Assembly (NCBI GenBank): GCA_910577085.1 | Contig: CAJTLE010000023.1 | Location: forward strand, 1-29,032 | Length of the DNA stretch: 29,032 bases | Direction of reading: 5' to 3' | Source: an uncultured Allobaculum sp. | GTDB lineage: Bacteria; Bacillota_I; Bacilli_A; Erysipelotrichales; Erysipelotrichaceae | Program-made: the position numbers and the translations under genes | Notes under the pieces: model-generated | The model's database searches: none | What the model was told of the DNA's origin: nothing | The model's input: the letters and a program-made list of their open reading frames with translations, nothing else | In this document: in pieces, positions 8,025 through 16,563 of the stretch | How the letters are laid out: each line of letters opens with the position of its first letter | Numbering within the stretch: position 1 is the first letter of the stretch

Positions 8025-8672
8025 TTATTGGGCATCCTCAAAACTTAACAGAGTAAATCCTTCTTTGCCAAGAATGTCTTCCGCTTTCTCTTTGGCAATG
8101 GGTCCTTTGGTTTTGATCAGGATTTCAGCCGCACTGTCATTGAGTTCATAGACATTGATCGAGTTGATCGAAATGCCCTGGTTTGCAAACAATGAACTGA
8201 CTTTTCCTAAAATGCCAAGGCCTTCCGGAACGCGGATAACCAGACGGCTGCCTTTCTTGTTCCAGGCCAGCATATCCAGGAACGCACGGAAAATATCATT
8301 CTGCGTCAGAATGCCGACCACTTTATTGTCGTCATCCACAACGGGCAGACAACCGATGTCATGAGCGAGCAGTTTATCCGCAGCCTGTTCCATCAGGGAA
8401 TTCTGATTGACCGCAATCGGATGTTTGACCATCACGGTGCGGGCTTCTGTTTTGGATAACAGATAGTTGAGTTCGTAAATACTCAGGCTGGTTGCCGTAT
8501 TATCCGCCGCAATCATGCCCTCGGTGATCAGACCAACCAGCTTATCTTTGGAATCTACAACCGGGATACGGTGGATCTTGTTGAATTTCATCAGATCGAT
8601 GACTGCTGAAATCTTTTCATCCGGACCGACCGTAATCGGATTTCTGGTCATAAAATCGTTTACACGAAACAT
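8025..8672 (-). CDS. CBS-CBS-ACT domain protein (AcuB-like), last gene of the liv operon
   Basis: The 215-residue protein has two CBS motifs. The first is at about residues 7-60 (FMTRNPITVGPDEKISAVID, then HRIPVVDSKDKLVGLITE). The second is at about residues 78-135 (MVKHPIAVNQNSLMEQAADK, then GCLPVVDDDNKVVGILTQND). An ACT-type domain follows at about residues 140-210 (RLVIRVPEGLGILGKVSSLF). CBS pairs bind adenine nucleotides and ACT domains bind amino acids, so a sensory or regulatory role is likely. No catalytic domain is attached. ATG 8672 has AAAGGAGATCCT upstream. It starts 47 bases after livF with no terminator between them. A link to branched-chain amino acids is inferred from position. 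The overall architecture resembles AcuB, whose own role is unclear. Confidence 0.85.
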   Translation of the reverse strand: MFRVNDFMTRNPITVGPDEKISAVIDLMKFNKIHRIPVVDSKDKLVGLITEGMIAADNTATSLSIYELNYLLSKTEARTVMVKHPIAVNQNSLMEQAADKLLAHDIGCLPVVDDDNKVVGILTQNDIFRAFLDMLAWNKKGSRLVIRVPEGLGILGKVSSLFANQGISINSINVYELNDSAAEILIKTKGPIAKEKAEDILGKEGFTLLSFEDAQ

Positions 8673-8719
8673 AGGATCTCCTTTGTGCGTTTTGCACCAT
8701 CAGACGCCATGGCGCCTTT

Positions 8720-9439
8720 TTACTTGGCGGATCCGCCCAGGTAAGCGTTCTGGACGTCTTCCGATTTGGCCAGTTCAGCCGCTGGTCCTTCCAGAACGAC
8801 TTTTCCAGTTTCCAGAACGTAAGCATAGTCGGCAACAGAAAGAGCCATGCGGGCATTCTGTTCAACAAGCAGAATGGTCGTTCCGGTTTTCTGGATATCG
8901 GAAATGATCGAGAAGATTTCCTTAACCAGAATTGGTGCCAGACCCATGGATGGCTCGTCTAACAGAAGCAGACTTGGACGGGCCATCAGTGCCCGGCCCA
9001 TTGCCAGCATCTGCTGCTCACCACCGGACAGTGTGGACGCGTCCTGATTTTTTCGTTTTTCAAGAATTGGAAACCGTTCATAAACCTTCTTGAGATCATC
9101 AGGAAGGTTTTTCTTATCTTTTCTTAAATAAGCCCCCATCATCAGGTTTTCATAAACGGAAAGACCTGGGAAAACATGCCGGCCTTCCGGAACCTGAACC
9201 AGTCCGCTCGATACGATCGAACGTGGATTGGATTTATAAATGGAGTTGTCCTGGAACAGGATTTCTCCGCCTGTTTTCTTAACAATACCGCTAATCGCAT
9301 GCATCAGGGAAGTCTTTCCGGCTCCATTGGCACCGATCAGGGTCACAATCTGGCCGGGTTCAACTTTGATGGATACCCCTTTGAGGGCTTCGATAACGCC
9401 GTAATGGACGTGCAGATCTTTAACTTCCAGCAGGCTCAT
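8720..9439 (-). CDS. livF: Branched-chain amino acid ABC transporter, ATP-binding protein LivF
   Basis: One of the two ATPases that power the liv importer on the inner membrane face. The 239-residue chain carries Walker A GANGAGKTS near residue 36, the LivF-type signature LSGGEQQMLAMGRAL and Walker B LLLLDEPSMGLAP. The length fits the LivF subfamily. ATG 9439 is preferred over an upstream ATG at 9457 because the upstream codon falls inside the ribosome site GGAGAGGAG. The livG stop codon is one base before this start, so translation is probably coupled. The CBS-ACT gene follows. Confidence 0.94.
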   Translation of the reverse strand: MSLLEVKDLHVHYGVIEALKGVSIKVEPGQIVTLIGANGAGKTSLMHAISGIVKKTGGEILFQDNSIYKSNPRSIVSSGLVQVPEGRHVFPGLSVYENLMMGAYLRKDKKNLPDDLKKVYERFPILEKRKNQDASTLSGGEQQMLAMGRALMARPSLLLLDEPSMGLAPILVKEIFSIISDIQKTGTTILLVEQNARMALSVADYAYVLETGKVVLEGPAAELAKSEDVQNAYLGGSAK

Positions 9440-9440
9440 C

Positions 9441-10220
9441 TTAAATCTCCTCTCCAAGGTAGGCTTTGATTACAAATTCGTTGTTCTTGATCTCATCTGG
9501 AGATCCATGGGCAATCAGCTGACCATAGTTGAGAACGAAAATGTTTTCGCAAAGGCTCATAACCAGAGACATATCATGTTCAATCAAAACGATTGTCAGA
9601 TTGTACTTATCACGCAGATGGTAAATCAGCTTGGTCAGATCATCTGTTTCCTGCGGGTTCATACCGGCAGCCGGCTCATCCAGAAACAGAATTACAGGTT
9701 CAGTAGCCAGCGCGCGGGCAATTTCCAGACGGCGCTGCTCACCATATGGCAGGTTGGTCGCCAGCTCATGGCGCTTGCGGTAGAGGCCAACTTCCTGCAA
9801 ATATTCGCAGGCTTTTTCTTCAATCCAGCGTTCCGCGTTGTAGAACTTGGATGTTCTCAGCAGGGCGGAAGGAAGGCCATAGCCGGCGTTTTTGTGCATG
9901 GCCAGTTTGACGTTTTCCAGAACGGTCATACTTTTGAAAAGACGAATATTCTGGAACGTCCGGGCCAGGCCCAGTTCGGTGATCTTGTACGGCTTCATGC
10001 CGCCGATCTGTTTTTTCTTGTTATCAATGTTGAGCTCAATGAGACCTTCACTTGGCTCATAGACGCCCGTTAACAGGTTAAAGAACGTGGTTTTGCCCGC
10101 TCCGTTTGGACCGATCAGGCCAACCAGCTGCCCTTTTTCAATTTTCATGTTGATGCCGGAAACAGCTGCCAGACCACCGAAGTTTTTCGACAAATTGGTG
10201 ACTTCAAGAATTGGTTCCAT
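9441..10220 (-). CDS. livG: Branched-chain amino acid ABC transporter, ATP-binding protein LivG
   Basis: The 259-residue ATPase partner of LivF has Walker A GPNGAGKTT near residues 37-45, Q-loop context LARTFQNIRLF, the LivG-type signature PYGEQRRLEIARAL and Walker B VILFLDEPAAGMNP. It ends in the characteristic 'VIKAYLGEE' tail of LivG proteins. The livM stop and livG start overlap as TGATG, which implies translational coupling. Confidence 0.95.
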   Translation of the reverse strand: MEPILEVTNLSKNFGGLAAVSGINMKIEKGQLVGLIGPNGAGKTTFFNLLTGVYEPSEGLIELNIDNKKKQIGGMKPYKITELGLARTFQNIRLFKSMTVLENVKLAMHKNAGYGLPSALLRTSKFYNAERWIEEKACEYLQEVGLYRKRHELATNLPYGEQRRLEIARALATEPVILFLDEPAAGMNPQETDDLTKLIYHLRDKYNLTIVLIEHDMSLVMSLCENIFVLNYGQLIAHGSPDEIKNNEFVIKAYLGEEI

Positions 10221-11182
10221 CAGGCTGCCTCCTTTTTCGCGGCGCGTTTTTTCAACCAGCGCTCAATCGAAAGTTCCCAGGAACCCAGGATACCCTGAGG
10301 ACGGAAAATCATCATGAGAACCAGAGCCGCACCATAAATAATCATGCGCAGGTCTGTGAACTGCTGCAGATACATGTTGAGAATACCGATGACAATGGCA
10401 GCCAGCACGGATGCGGACATCGAGCCCATGCCGCCAAAGACAACCATAACCAGAATGTCGATCGATTTATTGAAGGTAAACTGGTTTGGATTCAGAACAT
10501 AGAAGTAGTTCGCAAATAAGCTGCCAGCCAGCGAAGCTAAAATAGCGCCGACGACAAAGGCAATAACTTTATATTTGGTGGTGTTGACACCCATCGCTTC
10601 AGCGGCGATTTCATCGTCATTGATTGCACGAGCCGCACGACCAGGAGCCGAACGGACAAAGTTTGTGCATACGATCACGGAGATCACAACTGCCGCAAAC
10701 AGAATCGGCCAGGTCGTCAGTTTTGGAATTCCGGTCAGACCCGCTGCACCATTGGTAATTTTCATGTTCTGGATGCAGATCCGGATAATTTCCGAGAAGC
10801 CAAGCGTAACGATGGCCAGATAGTCACCACGAAGACGCAGCGTTGGAATGGAAACGATCAGCGCGGCAATACTGGAAATGACAAAGCCAACCAGAATGCC
10901 GATGGCCATTCCGCCATAGTTTGGCATCATGCGGGTAACGATACCTGCACTGTACGCACCGATTGCCATAAATCCGGCATGTCCTAACGAGAACTGCCCG
11001 CAGATTCCGACAATCAGGTTCAGGGATACCGCAAGAATCATATTGATACAGATCGTAAACAGGGTGGACTCATAGTAAGAGTTAATGACACCCATACTGA
11101 TCAGAACCTGGATCAAAGAAAAAATAAACAGGATCAGGACGGCCCAGACCATATTGGTTCTGGAATATAACTGTCTGGCCAT
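10220..11182 (-). CDS. livM: Branched-chain amino acid ABC transporter, permease LivM
   Basis: The 320-residue membrane permease has about nine hydrophobic helices. It carries the family signature LNLIVGICGQFSLGHAGFMA in the N-terminal third. The region near residues 190-205 (RAARAINDDEIAAEAMGVNT) matches the EAA-type loop that contacts the ATPases. The C-terminus is basic (LKKRAAKKEAA). The start lies three bases after the livH stop; GAGAAGG at the end of livH serves as the ribosome site. It forms the membrane channel with LivH. Confidence 0.94.
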   Translation of the reverse strand: MARQLYSRTNMVWAVLILFIFSLIQVLISMGVINSYYESTLFTICINMILAVSLNLIVGICGQFSLGHAGFMAIGAYSAGIVTRMMPNYGGMAIGILVGFVISSIAALIVSIPTLRLRGDYLAIVTLGFSEIIRICIQNMKITNGAAGLTGIPKLTTWPILFAAVVISVIVCTNFVRSAPGRAARAINDDEIAAEAMGVNTTKYKVIAFVVGAILASLAGSLFANYFYVLNPNQFTFNKSIDILVMVVFGGMGSMSASVLAAIVIGILNMYLQQFTDLRMIIYGAALVLMMIFRPQGILGSWELSIERWLKKRAAKKEAA

Positions 11183-11185
11183 GGA

Positions 11186-12064
11186 CTACACCTTCTCTCT
11201 TTCGTTTTTGCCAAACAGACCGGTTGGCTTGATGATCAGCACCAGAATCAGGATGGCATAGACAATGGCGTCACGATACAGCGAGGAGCCATAGGCAACA
11301 ACCATAGTTTCGGCAATACCGATAAATAAACCACCAACAAGGGCACCAGGAATCGATCCAATTCCGCCAAATACAGCGGCAACGAATGCCTTCAGGCCTG
11401 GAACCATCCCCATTAACGGGCTGGCAGCGTTGTAGTACAGACCCACTAACATACCGGCCGCACCCGCCAGGGCCGAACCGATTAAGAAGGTCATGGAAAT
11501 GGTGTTGTCCACCGAAATTCCCATCAGTTTTGCGGCATTTTCATCCGCCGATACAGCACGCATGGCGCGGCCGATTTTTGTTTTCTGAATAATAAAGGTC
11601 AGCAGAACCATCAAAACGATTGTAACGGTAAAGATAACCATCTGAATGTACGTGATTTTAATCGGGCCAAATACCCAGCTGGTATCGGGCAGAAGTTTCG
11701 GGAAGGTCTTAACAGAAGTTCCCATAAAAAACTGGGTGGTGTACTCGATGACGTAGCTGACACCAATGGCAGTAATCAGCGCGGTAATGCGAGGCGCTTT
11801 GCGCAGTGGTCTGTAGGCAACACGCTCGATGAGCACACCGAGAATGCCGCAGACAATCATGCACACCAGCAGGGCGGGAAGAAAACTCATGCCCATATAG
11901 GTCGTGACAAAAAAGGCGGTATAGGCGCCAATCATATAGATGTCACCATGGGCGAAGTTGATCAGTTTGATAATTCCATACACCATCGTGTAGCCAAGAG
12001 CGACCAGGGCATAGATACTGCCCAAAGAAAGCCCGTTGACGATCTGTTGAAGAAACTGGCTCAT
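11186..12064 (-). CDS. livH: Branched-chain amino acid ABC transporter, permease LivH
   Basis: The 292-residue permease has the LivH signature GLSLGSIYALVALGYTMVYG at the N-terminus, followed by LINFAHGDIYMIGAY. The ATPase-contact loop is RAVSADENAAKLMGI. Helices run through the whole length. ATG 12064 follows AGGAAGGAG, which begins right after the T run of the upstream terminator. LivH and LivM form the heterodimeric pore. Confidence 0.94.
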   Translation of the reverse strand: MSQFLQQIVNGLSLGSIYALVALGYTMVYGIIKLINFAHGDIYMIGAYTAFFVTTYMGMSFLPALLVCMIVCGILGVLIERVAYRPLRKAPRITALITAIGVSYVIEYTTQFFMGTSVKTFPKLLPDTSWVFGPIKITYIQMVIFTVTIVLMVLLTFIIQKTKIGRAMRAVSADENAAKLMGISVDNTISMTFLIGSALAGAAGMLVGLYYNAASPLMGMVPGLKAFVAAVFGGIGSIPGALVGGLFIGIAETMVVAYGSSLYRDAIVYAILILVLIIKPTGLFGKNEREKV

Positions 12065-12084
12065 ATTGGATTGGACTCCTTCCT

Positions 12085-12114
12085 AAAAAAATGCAGGGGA
12101 AGGTTTCCCCTGCA
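12085..12114 (-). terminator. Intrinsic terminator/attenuator between livK and livH
   Basis: Read on the minus strand, TGCAGGGGAA, loop ACC and TTCCCCTGCA form a perfect 10-pair hairpin followed by seven T. It sits between the livK stop (12125) and the livH ribosome site. It should reduce readthrough so that the binding protein is made in excess over the membrane parts. Confidence 0.85.
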
Positions 12115-12124
12115 GCGGATTTCA

Positions 12125-13375
12125 TTATTCAGCTTTTACTTCTTTGACGTTGGACTGAACGCCGTCAACCAGTTCGACAACCAGAACAGATTTGACTGGA
12201 GTGTGGTTGGATTCGTCAAAGCTGAAGGATCCTGTAATACCAGAGAAGTCAGCTTTTTTGATCGCTTCGTTGAGGGCTGCACCGGTTTCGCCGGAAGCTT
12301 CAAGGCTGGAAAGCAGCAGGTTGGTTGCATCATAGGAAAGGGCAGCAAACATGCTTGGTTCTTCGCCATATTCAGCTTTGTAATCTTCGATGAATGTTTT
12401 CAGTTCATCCGATGGATCGATAGCGGTATAAGCCGTTGTGTAGTAGATGTTATTGGCAGCATCGGTTCCAACCTGATCGATGAAGTCCTGAGAGTCGAAA
12501 CCATCAGCGCCGATGATTGGTTTGTCAATGCCATCTGCCTGCGCTGCTTTAACAATCTGGGCAGCTTCGTTGTAGTAACCGCCGATATAAATACCATCGA
12601 AATCTTTATCTTTCAGTTTTGTGATGAAGCTTGCAAAATCTTTGTCACCAGACTGGTACTGGGTTTCATCAACCACTTCACCGCCTAAAGACTTGAATTC
12701 TTCGGAGAAAGCTTTTGCCAGTCCGTTTCCATAGTCGGAAACTTCGTTGATGACTGCAACTTTGCGTAAACCAAGATCGTTGTATGCATAGTCAGCCATT
12801 CCTTTACCCTGGTAGCTGTCTTCGAAGCAGATCCGCCAGGCGTATTCATATGGAGTACCATCCGTTTTCATCATGGCATCTACCTGAGTAGCAGATGGAG
12901 AAATAACAGGAGTCTCTTTGGAAGTTGCAAATTCATACGTTGCGATGGAGCTTGCAGAAGTAGCAGGTCCTACAACACCGACAACACCATCCTGTTCAAT
13001 CAGTTTCTGGATTGCGTTGATGGATTCGGCAGGTTCGCCTTTGTCATCGATTTCAATGCCTTCAACTGTGAAAGGTTTGTCTTCTCTTGCATTAAACTGA
13101 TTGATCGCAATTTTGGCACCGTTAAGTTCCTTTGTACCGTAGTCAGCAACGCCGCCGGACAGTTCAAAGTTCAGGCCGATCTTAACAGTATCGCCAGCAG
13201 CAGCCCCAGTTGAGCCTGCAGCGCTTGTCGTTGAGCTGGGAGCTGTGGAGCCTTCAGATGAGCCAGCACTCGCGCTGCTGGCAGTTGAGGAAGCAGATCC
13301 TCCTTGTGAGCAGCCAGCCGCCATAGCAGAAACTAATGCCATCGCAGCAGCTGATTTCCAGATGTGTTTGTTCAT
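12125..13375 (-). CDS. livK: Branched-chain amino acid ABC transporter, substrate-binding lipoprotein LivK
   Basis: The 416-residue Peripla_BP_6-type protein captures the substrate outside the membrane. The signal peptide is MNKHIWKSAAAMALVS with lipobox MAAGC, acylated Cys22. A low-complexity Ser/Ala/Gly/Thr linker (about residues 23-58) leads to the binding lobes, starting VKIGLNFELSGGVADYG and including VVGVVGPATSASSIA. The substrate could be Leu/Ile/Val or another hydrophobic or small amide compound, because this family is broad. The in-frame upstream start at 13417 was rejected: AAAGAGGA lies before ATG 13375 and the signal peptide begins there. It is the first gene of the operon. Confidence 0.93.
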   Translation of the reverse strand: MNKHIWKSAAAMALVSAMAAGCSQGGSASSTASSASAGSSEGSTAPSSTTSAAGSTGAAAGDTVKIGLNFELSGGVADYGTKELNGAKIAINQFNAREDKPFTVEGIEIDDKGEPAESINAIQKLIEQDGVVGVVGPATSASSIATYEFATSKETPVISPSATQVDAMMKTDGTPYEYAWRICFEDSYQGKGMADYAYNDLGLRKVAVINEVSDYGNGLAKAFSEEFKSLGGEVVDETQYQSGDKDFASFITKLKDKDFDGIYIGGYYNEAAQIVKAAQADGIDKPIIGADGFDSQDFIDQVGTDAANNIYYTTAYTAIDPSDELKTFIEDYKAEYGEEPSMFAALSYDATNLLLSSLEASGETGAALNEAIKKADFSGITGSFSFDESNHTPVKSVLVVELVDGVQSNVKEVKAE

Positions 13376-14081
13376 TCGTATCCTCTTTCTATAAAAGATA
13401 GACCAAAGTTTAAACACAATCTTTCAGAAGTACAATCACGATTCACAAACTCAATGAAAATTCGTATTATTTTCTGAAAAAAGACGATTTTTTCTTACAG
13501 AAAACTGGCAGAACCCGGGTAAATGAACAATTTCACAAGGAATGTTCATTCCTGCTTTTCAAAAACCATTCGTCACTTTTCCCAGAAATTTCCGTCTTTT
13601 GCATCAAATCCCGCCAGAATCCGGGCTGAAACAGGCACTTCATTCAGATCAGACAGTCACTTCGTCCTTTCAGAATGTCAGATCTTCGAAAAGATAGAGA
13701 TTTATCGTGAAATTCGCACGCAATTCGGATGGTTTTCGAGAATGTGGAAGGTCCTACGAAACAAGAATTCCAACACTTTTCTTACGCGGCTCTTACACGG
13801 CAACATCACAGAAAAAGAACCACCCCAAAAGCAGGAAGAGACGGATGCAAAAACAAAGAGGAAGGACTGTACGAACAGAAAACCGGCCCGCTCCAGCAAG
13901 AGAGCGCCAGCCAAAGCAGAGATATCCCCCAAAGACAAAGGCCGCTGTAAGCAGCCACAAGGAAAACAAAACGAAAAAAGCCCTGTCGTATAGACAGAGC
14001 AAATCGAAACAAAGGCAGACAGAATTCGATGGGGTTCATTCTTCCTTCTGACCTCTTCGTCATTTTCAAGGGTTGAAGGGC
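13376..14081. other. Long intergenic region between the M50 protease gene and livK
   Basis: No convincing gene is seen. It must hold the livK promoter, which I could not place. There is an inverted repeat AATGAACA (13522-13529) with TGTTCATT (13543-13550), about 150 bases upstream of livK. The 13800-14069 part is open on the minus strand in two frames with hydrophobic, Cys/Trp/Phe-rich translations but without ribosome sites. Confidence 0.4.
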
Positions 14082-14747
14082 TTAGATAAACAGTTTGACA
14101 ATCGCCAGCGCGCCGCTTTCCATCCAGCCAATCAGGGTAGATCGCATAATGGATAACGGACTGCTCAGAATGCCGGAGAAAATAACCACCATAAATAACA
14201 GGTTGACCCAGGCAGGCGGGTTATTCAGACGGAAATAATCGCGGTCTGGTAAAAAAGCCCAGAACACTTTGGCTCCATCGAGGGGTGGGACTGGAATCAG
14301 GTTGAAGATTCCAAAACCAGCCGACAGAACGGCGGTGGTGGAAAGCGTCGAGATCAGAAACGATCCCACGGCTGTGCTGACAAAACCGCCGGTAAAATAC
14401 ACCAGGATTTCAAAAATCAGGATGCACACAAACGACAGGATAAAGTTTGCCACTGGACCAGCAAAAGCCGTCCACACACTTCCCGCTTTTGGATCCTTAT
14501 AGCGCCAGGGATCAATCGGCACCGGTTTGGCCCATCCAAATCCAAACAGCAGCAGGCAGAGCAGACCCACCCAGTCAATATGAGCCAGGGGGTTAAGTGA
14601 AACACGCCCACGGTTTCTTGCGGTATTATCGCCCAGCCAGCTGGCCATCAGGGCATGGGCCATTTCGTGAACTGACATGGCCAGAATGACCGCAATGATC
14701 TGGATAATGATCATTCGTATATTCATCGATCGAAACATAGATAACAT
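14082..14747 (-). CDS. Site-2 protease family membrane metalloprotease (M50)
   Basis: The 221-residue protein has about five or six membrane helices. The zinc site HEMAH (residues 27-31) lies in the first helix, and the partner motif LIPVPPLDGAKVFW supplies the third ligand (LDG) near the C-terminal helices. It belongs to the short M50B-type proteases without a PDZ domain, often of unknown substrate. They cut membrane proteins inside the bilayer. ATG 14747 lies 12 bases after AAAGGAG; a second in-frame ATG (14735) could also serve. It is downstream of ychF but separated by that gene's terminator, so it is probably its own unit. No terminator was seen downstream. Confidence 0.85.
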   Translation of the reverse strand: MLSMFRSMNIRMIIIQIIAVILAMSVHEMAHALMASWLGDNTARNRGRVSLNPLAHIDWVGLLCLLLFGFGWAKPVPIDPWRYKDPKAGSVWTAFAGPVANFILSFVCILIFEILVYFTGGFVSTAVGSFLISTLSTTAVLSAGFGIFNLIPVPPLDGAKVFWAFLPDRDYFRLNNPPAWVNLLFMVVIFSGILSSPLSIMRSTLIGWMESGALAIVKLFI

Positions 14748-15027
14748 CTAACTGACAATCTCCTTTCGATTGTTTTCCCTCAAAACGATTCTGAACAAAA
14801 GAATCATCCAAACGGGATACATTGAGTTTTGCAGATTTTTATAGAAAAGCCAACGAACAATGTATCACAACCATCAAATATCGCAACATTTGATCGACTG
14901 CTCTGATGCACCTGCTCATTTCCTGTCCTGGATCTTTTTTCTGCGCCCGTGTCGGCGGGCATTTCTAACCCGTCTGCTCTTATGGGTCCGGCGTTGTTTT
15001 CGATCCCTTACCCGTCCTTCGGACAAA

Positions 15028-15070
15028 AGAAAAAAGTCTGCTTCCTTCTGCGAACAGAAAGAGACAGACT
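15028..15070 (-). terminator. Intrinsic terminator after ychF
   Basis: Minus strand: AGTCTG ... CTTTCTG, a TTCG tetraloop, CAGAAGG ... CAGACT, then a T-rich run. It begins immediately past the ychF stop at 15076. Confidence 0.85.
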
Positions 15071-15075
15071 GAATT

Positions 15076-16176
15076 TTATACGTTAAAGCGGAAATGCATG
15101 ACGTCGCCATCCTGAACGACGTAATCTTTACCTTCGACACGCAGTTTGCCGGCTTCTTTGACAGCCTGCTCGGTTCCGAGCTTGTCGATATCATCAAAGG
15201 CATACACTTCAGCCCGGATAAAGCCGCGTTTGAAGTCAGAGTGAATAACACCGGCGCAATCCGGCGCTTTCATGCCGCGTTTAAATGTCCAGGCGCGGCA
15301 TTCGTCAGTACCGGCTGTCAGGAAGGTGCACAGGTTCAATGCGCTGTAAGCGGCCTGAATGAGGGTATCCAGACCGGATTCAGGCAGACCCAGATCTTCC
15401 AGGAAGGCTTCTTTTTCTTCTGGTTCCAGACCGGAGAGCTCTTCTTCCAGACGGGCGCAGATTGGCACGATGTTGGCACGTTCAGCATCGGCCACTTCTT
15501 TTAAAGCCTGATAGTATTCGTTGGCTTCTGGATCGGCAAAGCCTTCGTCATCCATGTTAGCAACATAAATAACAGGTTTCATCGTCAGCAGTGAATAGTT
15601 GCGGACAATCTGTTTCTCATCATCCGTAAACTCTAACGAACGGGCCGGGTTACCAGCTTCCAGATGCGGTTTCAGACGGGAGAGCACAGCCATTTCTTCC
15701 TTGGCGGATTTATCACCGCTGGAAGCTTTACGCTCAACCTTGGCAATCCGGTTTTCGATGGACTGTAAATCAGCCAGGATCAGTTCGAGATTGATGGTTT
15801 CAGCATCCCGTTTTGGATCAATGGAGTTTTCAACGTGCGTGATGTTTGGATCCGCAAAGCAGCGGACAACATGGCAGATCGCATCGGTATTGCGGATGTT
15901 GCCTAAAAACTGGTTGCCCAGGCCTTCGCCACGGGAAGCACCCTTGACCAGACCGGCAATATCGGTAAATTCAAAAGTAGTATAAATCGTTTTCTTTGGC
16001 TGAAATAAAGCCGACAGACGCTTTACACGGGCATCTGGGACTTCAACAACACCAACGTTTGGGGAAATGGTCGCAAACGGATAGTTGGCGGCTTCAGCCT
16101 GGGAGTTGGTAATGGCATTAAACAGAGTCGACTTACCAACGTTTGGCAATCCGACAATTCCAGCTGTTAATGACAT
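15076..16176 (-). CDS. ychF: Ribosome-associated ATPase YchF (Obg-like ATPase)
   Basis: The 366-residue TRAFAC-class protein prefers ATP over GTP and associates with ribosomes. Visible motifs are the P-loop GLPNVGKST (residues 8-16) and the switch II region DIAGLVKGASRGEGLGNQFL. The usual NKxD is replaced by ANMDDEG, the ATP-specific variant typical of YchF. A coiled-coil insert (about residues 130-170) and a C-terminal TGS domain, including FKRGFIRAEVYAFDDID and ending in a DGDVMHFRFNV-like tail, complete the family plan. The start is ATG 16176 behind GAAAGGAAG. DUF951 lies 172 bases upstream in the same direction, an order known from other Bacillota (yyzM-yyaF in Bacillus). Confidence 0.95.
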   Translation of the reverse strand: MSLTAGIVGLPNVGKSTLFNAITNSQAEAANYPFATISPNVGVVEVPDARVKRLSALFQPKKTIYTTFEFTDIAGLVKGASRGEGLGNQFLGNIRNTDAICHVVRCFADPNITHVENSIDPKRDAETINLELILADLQSIENRIAKVERKASSGDKSAKEEMAVLSRLKPHLEAGNPARSLEFTDDEKQIVRNYSLLTMKPVIYVANMDDEGFADPEANEYYQALKEVADAERANIVPICARLEEELSGLEPEEKEAFLEDLGLPESGLDTLIQAAYSALNLCTFLTAGTDECRAWTFKRGMKAPDCAGVIHSDFKRGFIRAEVYAFDDIDKLGTEQAVKEAGKLRVEGKDYVVQDGDVMHFRFNV

Positions 16177-16348
16177 GAAAATCTTCCTTTCTACATTCAG
16201 ATCGTCTGGATCTGACCTCAGCAGGTTCTGCCCTTTTCAGACATCAGGCATGACCATGATTCAGAGTCTGGCAGTCTGCACAACTGCTGTGTTTTTATTC
16301 TTCAAAAAATCGCATCCGCTCGAAACGGACTTTCAACTCAAAACTTCC

Positions 16349-16561
16349 TTATTCTTCCGGATCCTGATCCGCTTTGCGGACGATTCGTTTGAGCTTGCTT
16401 TCAAATTTGGAACGGGGCATCAGAACGCTGCTCTGGCATCCAAGACACTTGATCCGGATATCCGCACCCATCCGAATGATTTTCCATTCTTTGGACAGAT
16501 GGCAGGGGTGTTCTTTTTTCATCTCTACGATATCCCCAAGATCATAATTCCATTCAGTCAT
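16349..16561 (-). CDS. DUF951 family small protein (YyzM-like)
   Basis: The 70-residue cytoplasmic protein shows the DUF951 pattern: GDIVEMKKEHPC near the N-terminus, GADIRIKCLGC in the middle and MPRSKFESKLKRI after it. Its three cysteines (HPC and CLGC) suggest a small metal or nucleic-acid-binding fold, although the role is unknown. The C-terminus is charged. Its ribosome site GAGGAAAAC lies inside the last codons of folD, only two bases separate the genes, and translation is likely coupled. It occurs beside ychF in many Bacillota, which suggests a translation-related job. Confidence 0.88.
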   Translation of the reverse strand: MTEWNYDLGDIVEMKKEHPCHLSKEWKIIRMGADIRIKCLGCQSSVLMPRSKFESKLKRIVRKADQDPEE

Positions 16562-16563
16562 TT

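Noticed and set aside
14916..15251. Minus-strand frame with an Arg/Lys-rich, ribosomal-protein-like tail
   Set aside because: It starts inside ychF in another frame, crosses the ychF terminator and has no start codon near the basic tail.
15094..15985. Plus-strand frames of 128-136 residues within ychF
   Set aside because: Shadows of the strongly supported ychF gene.
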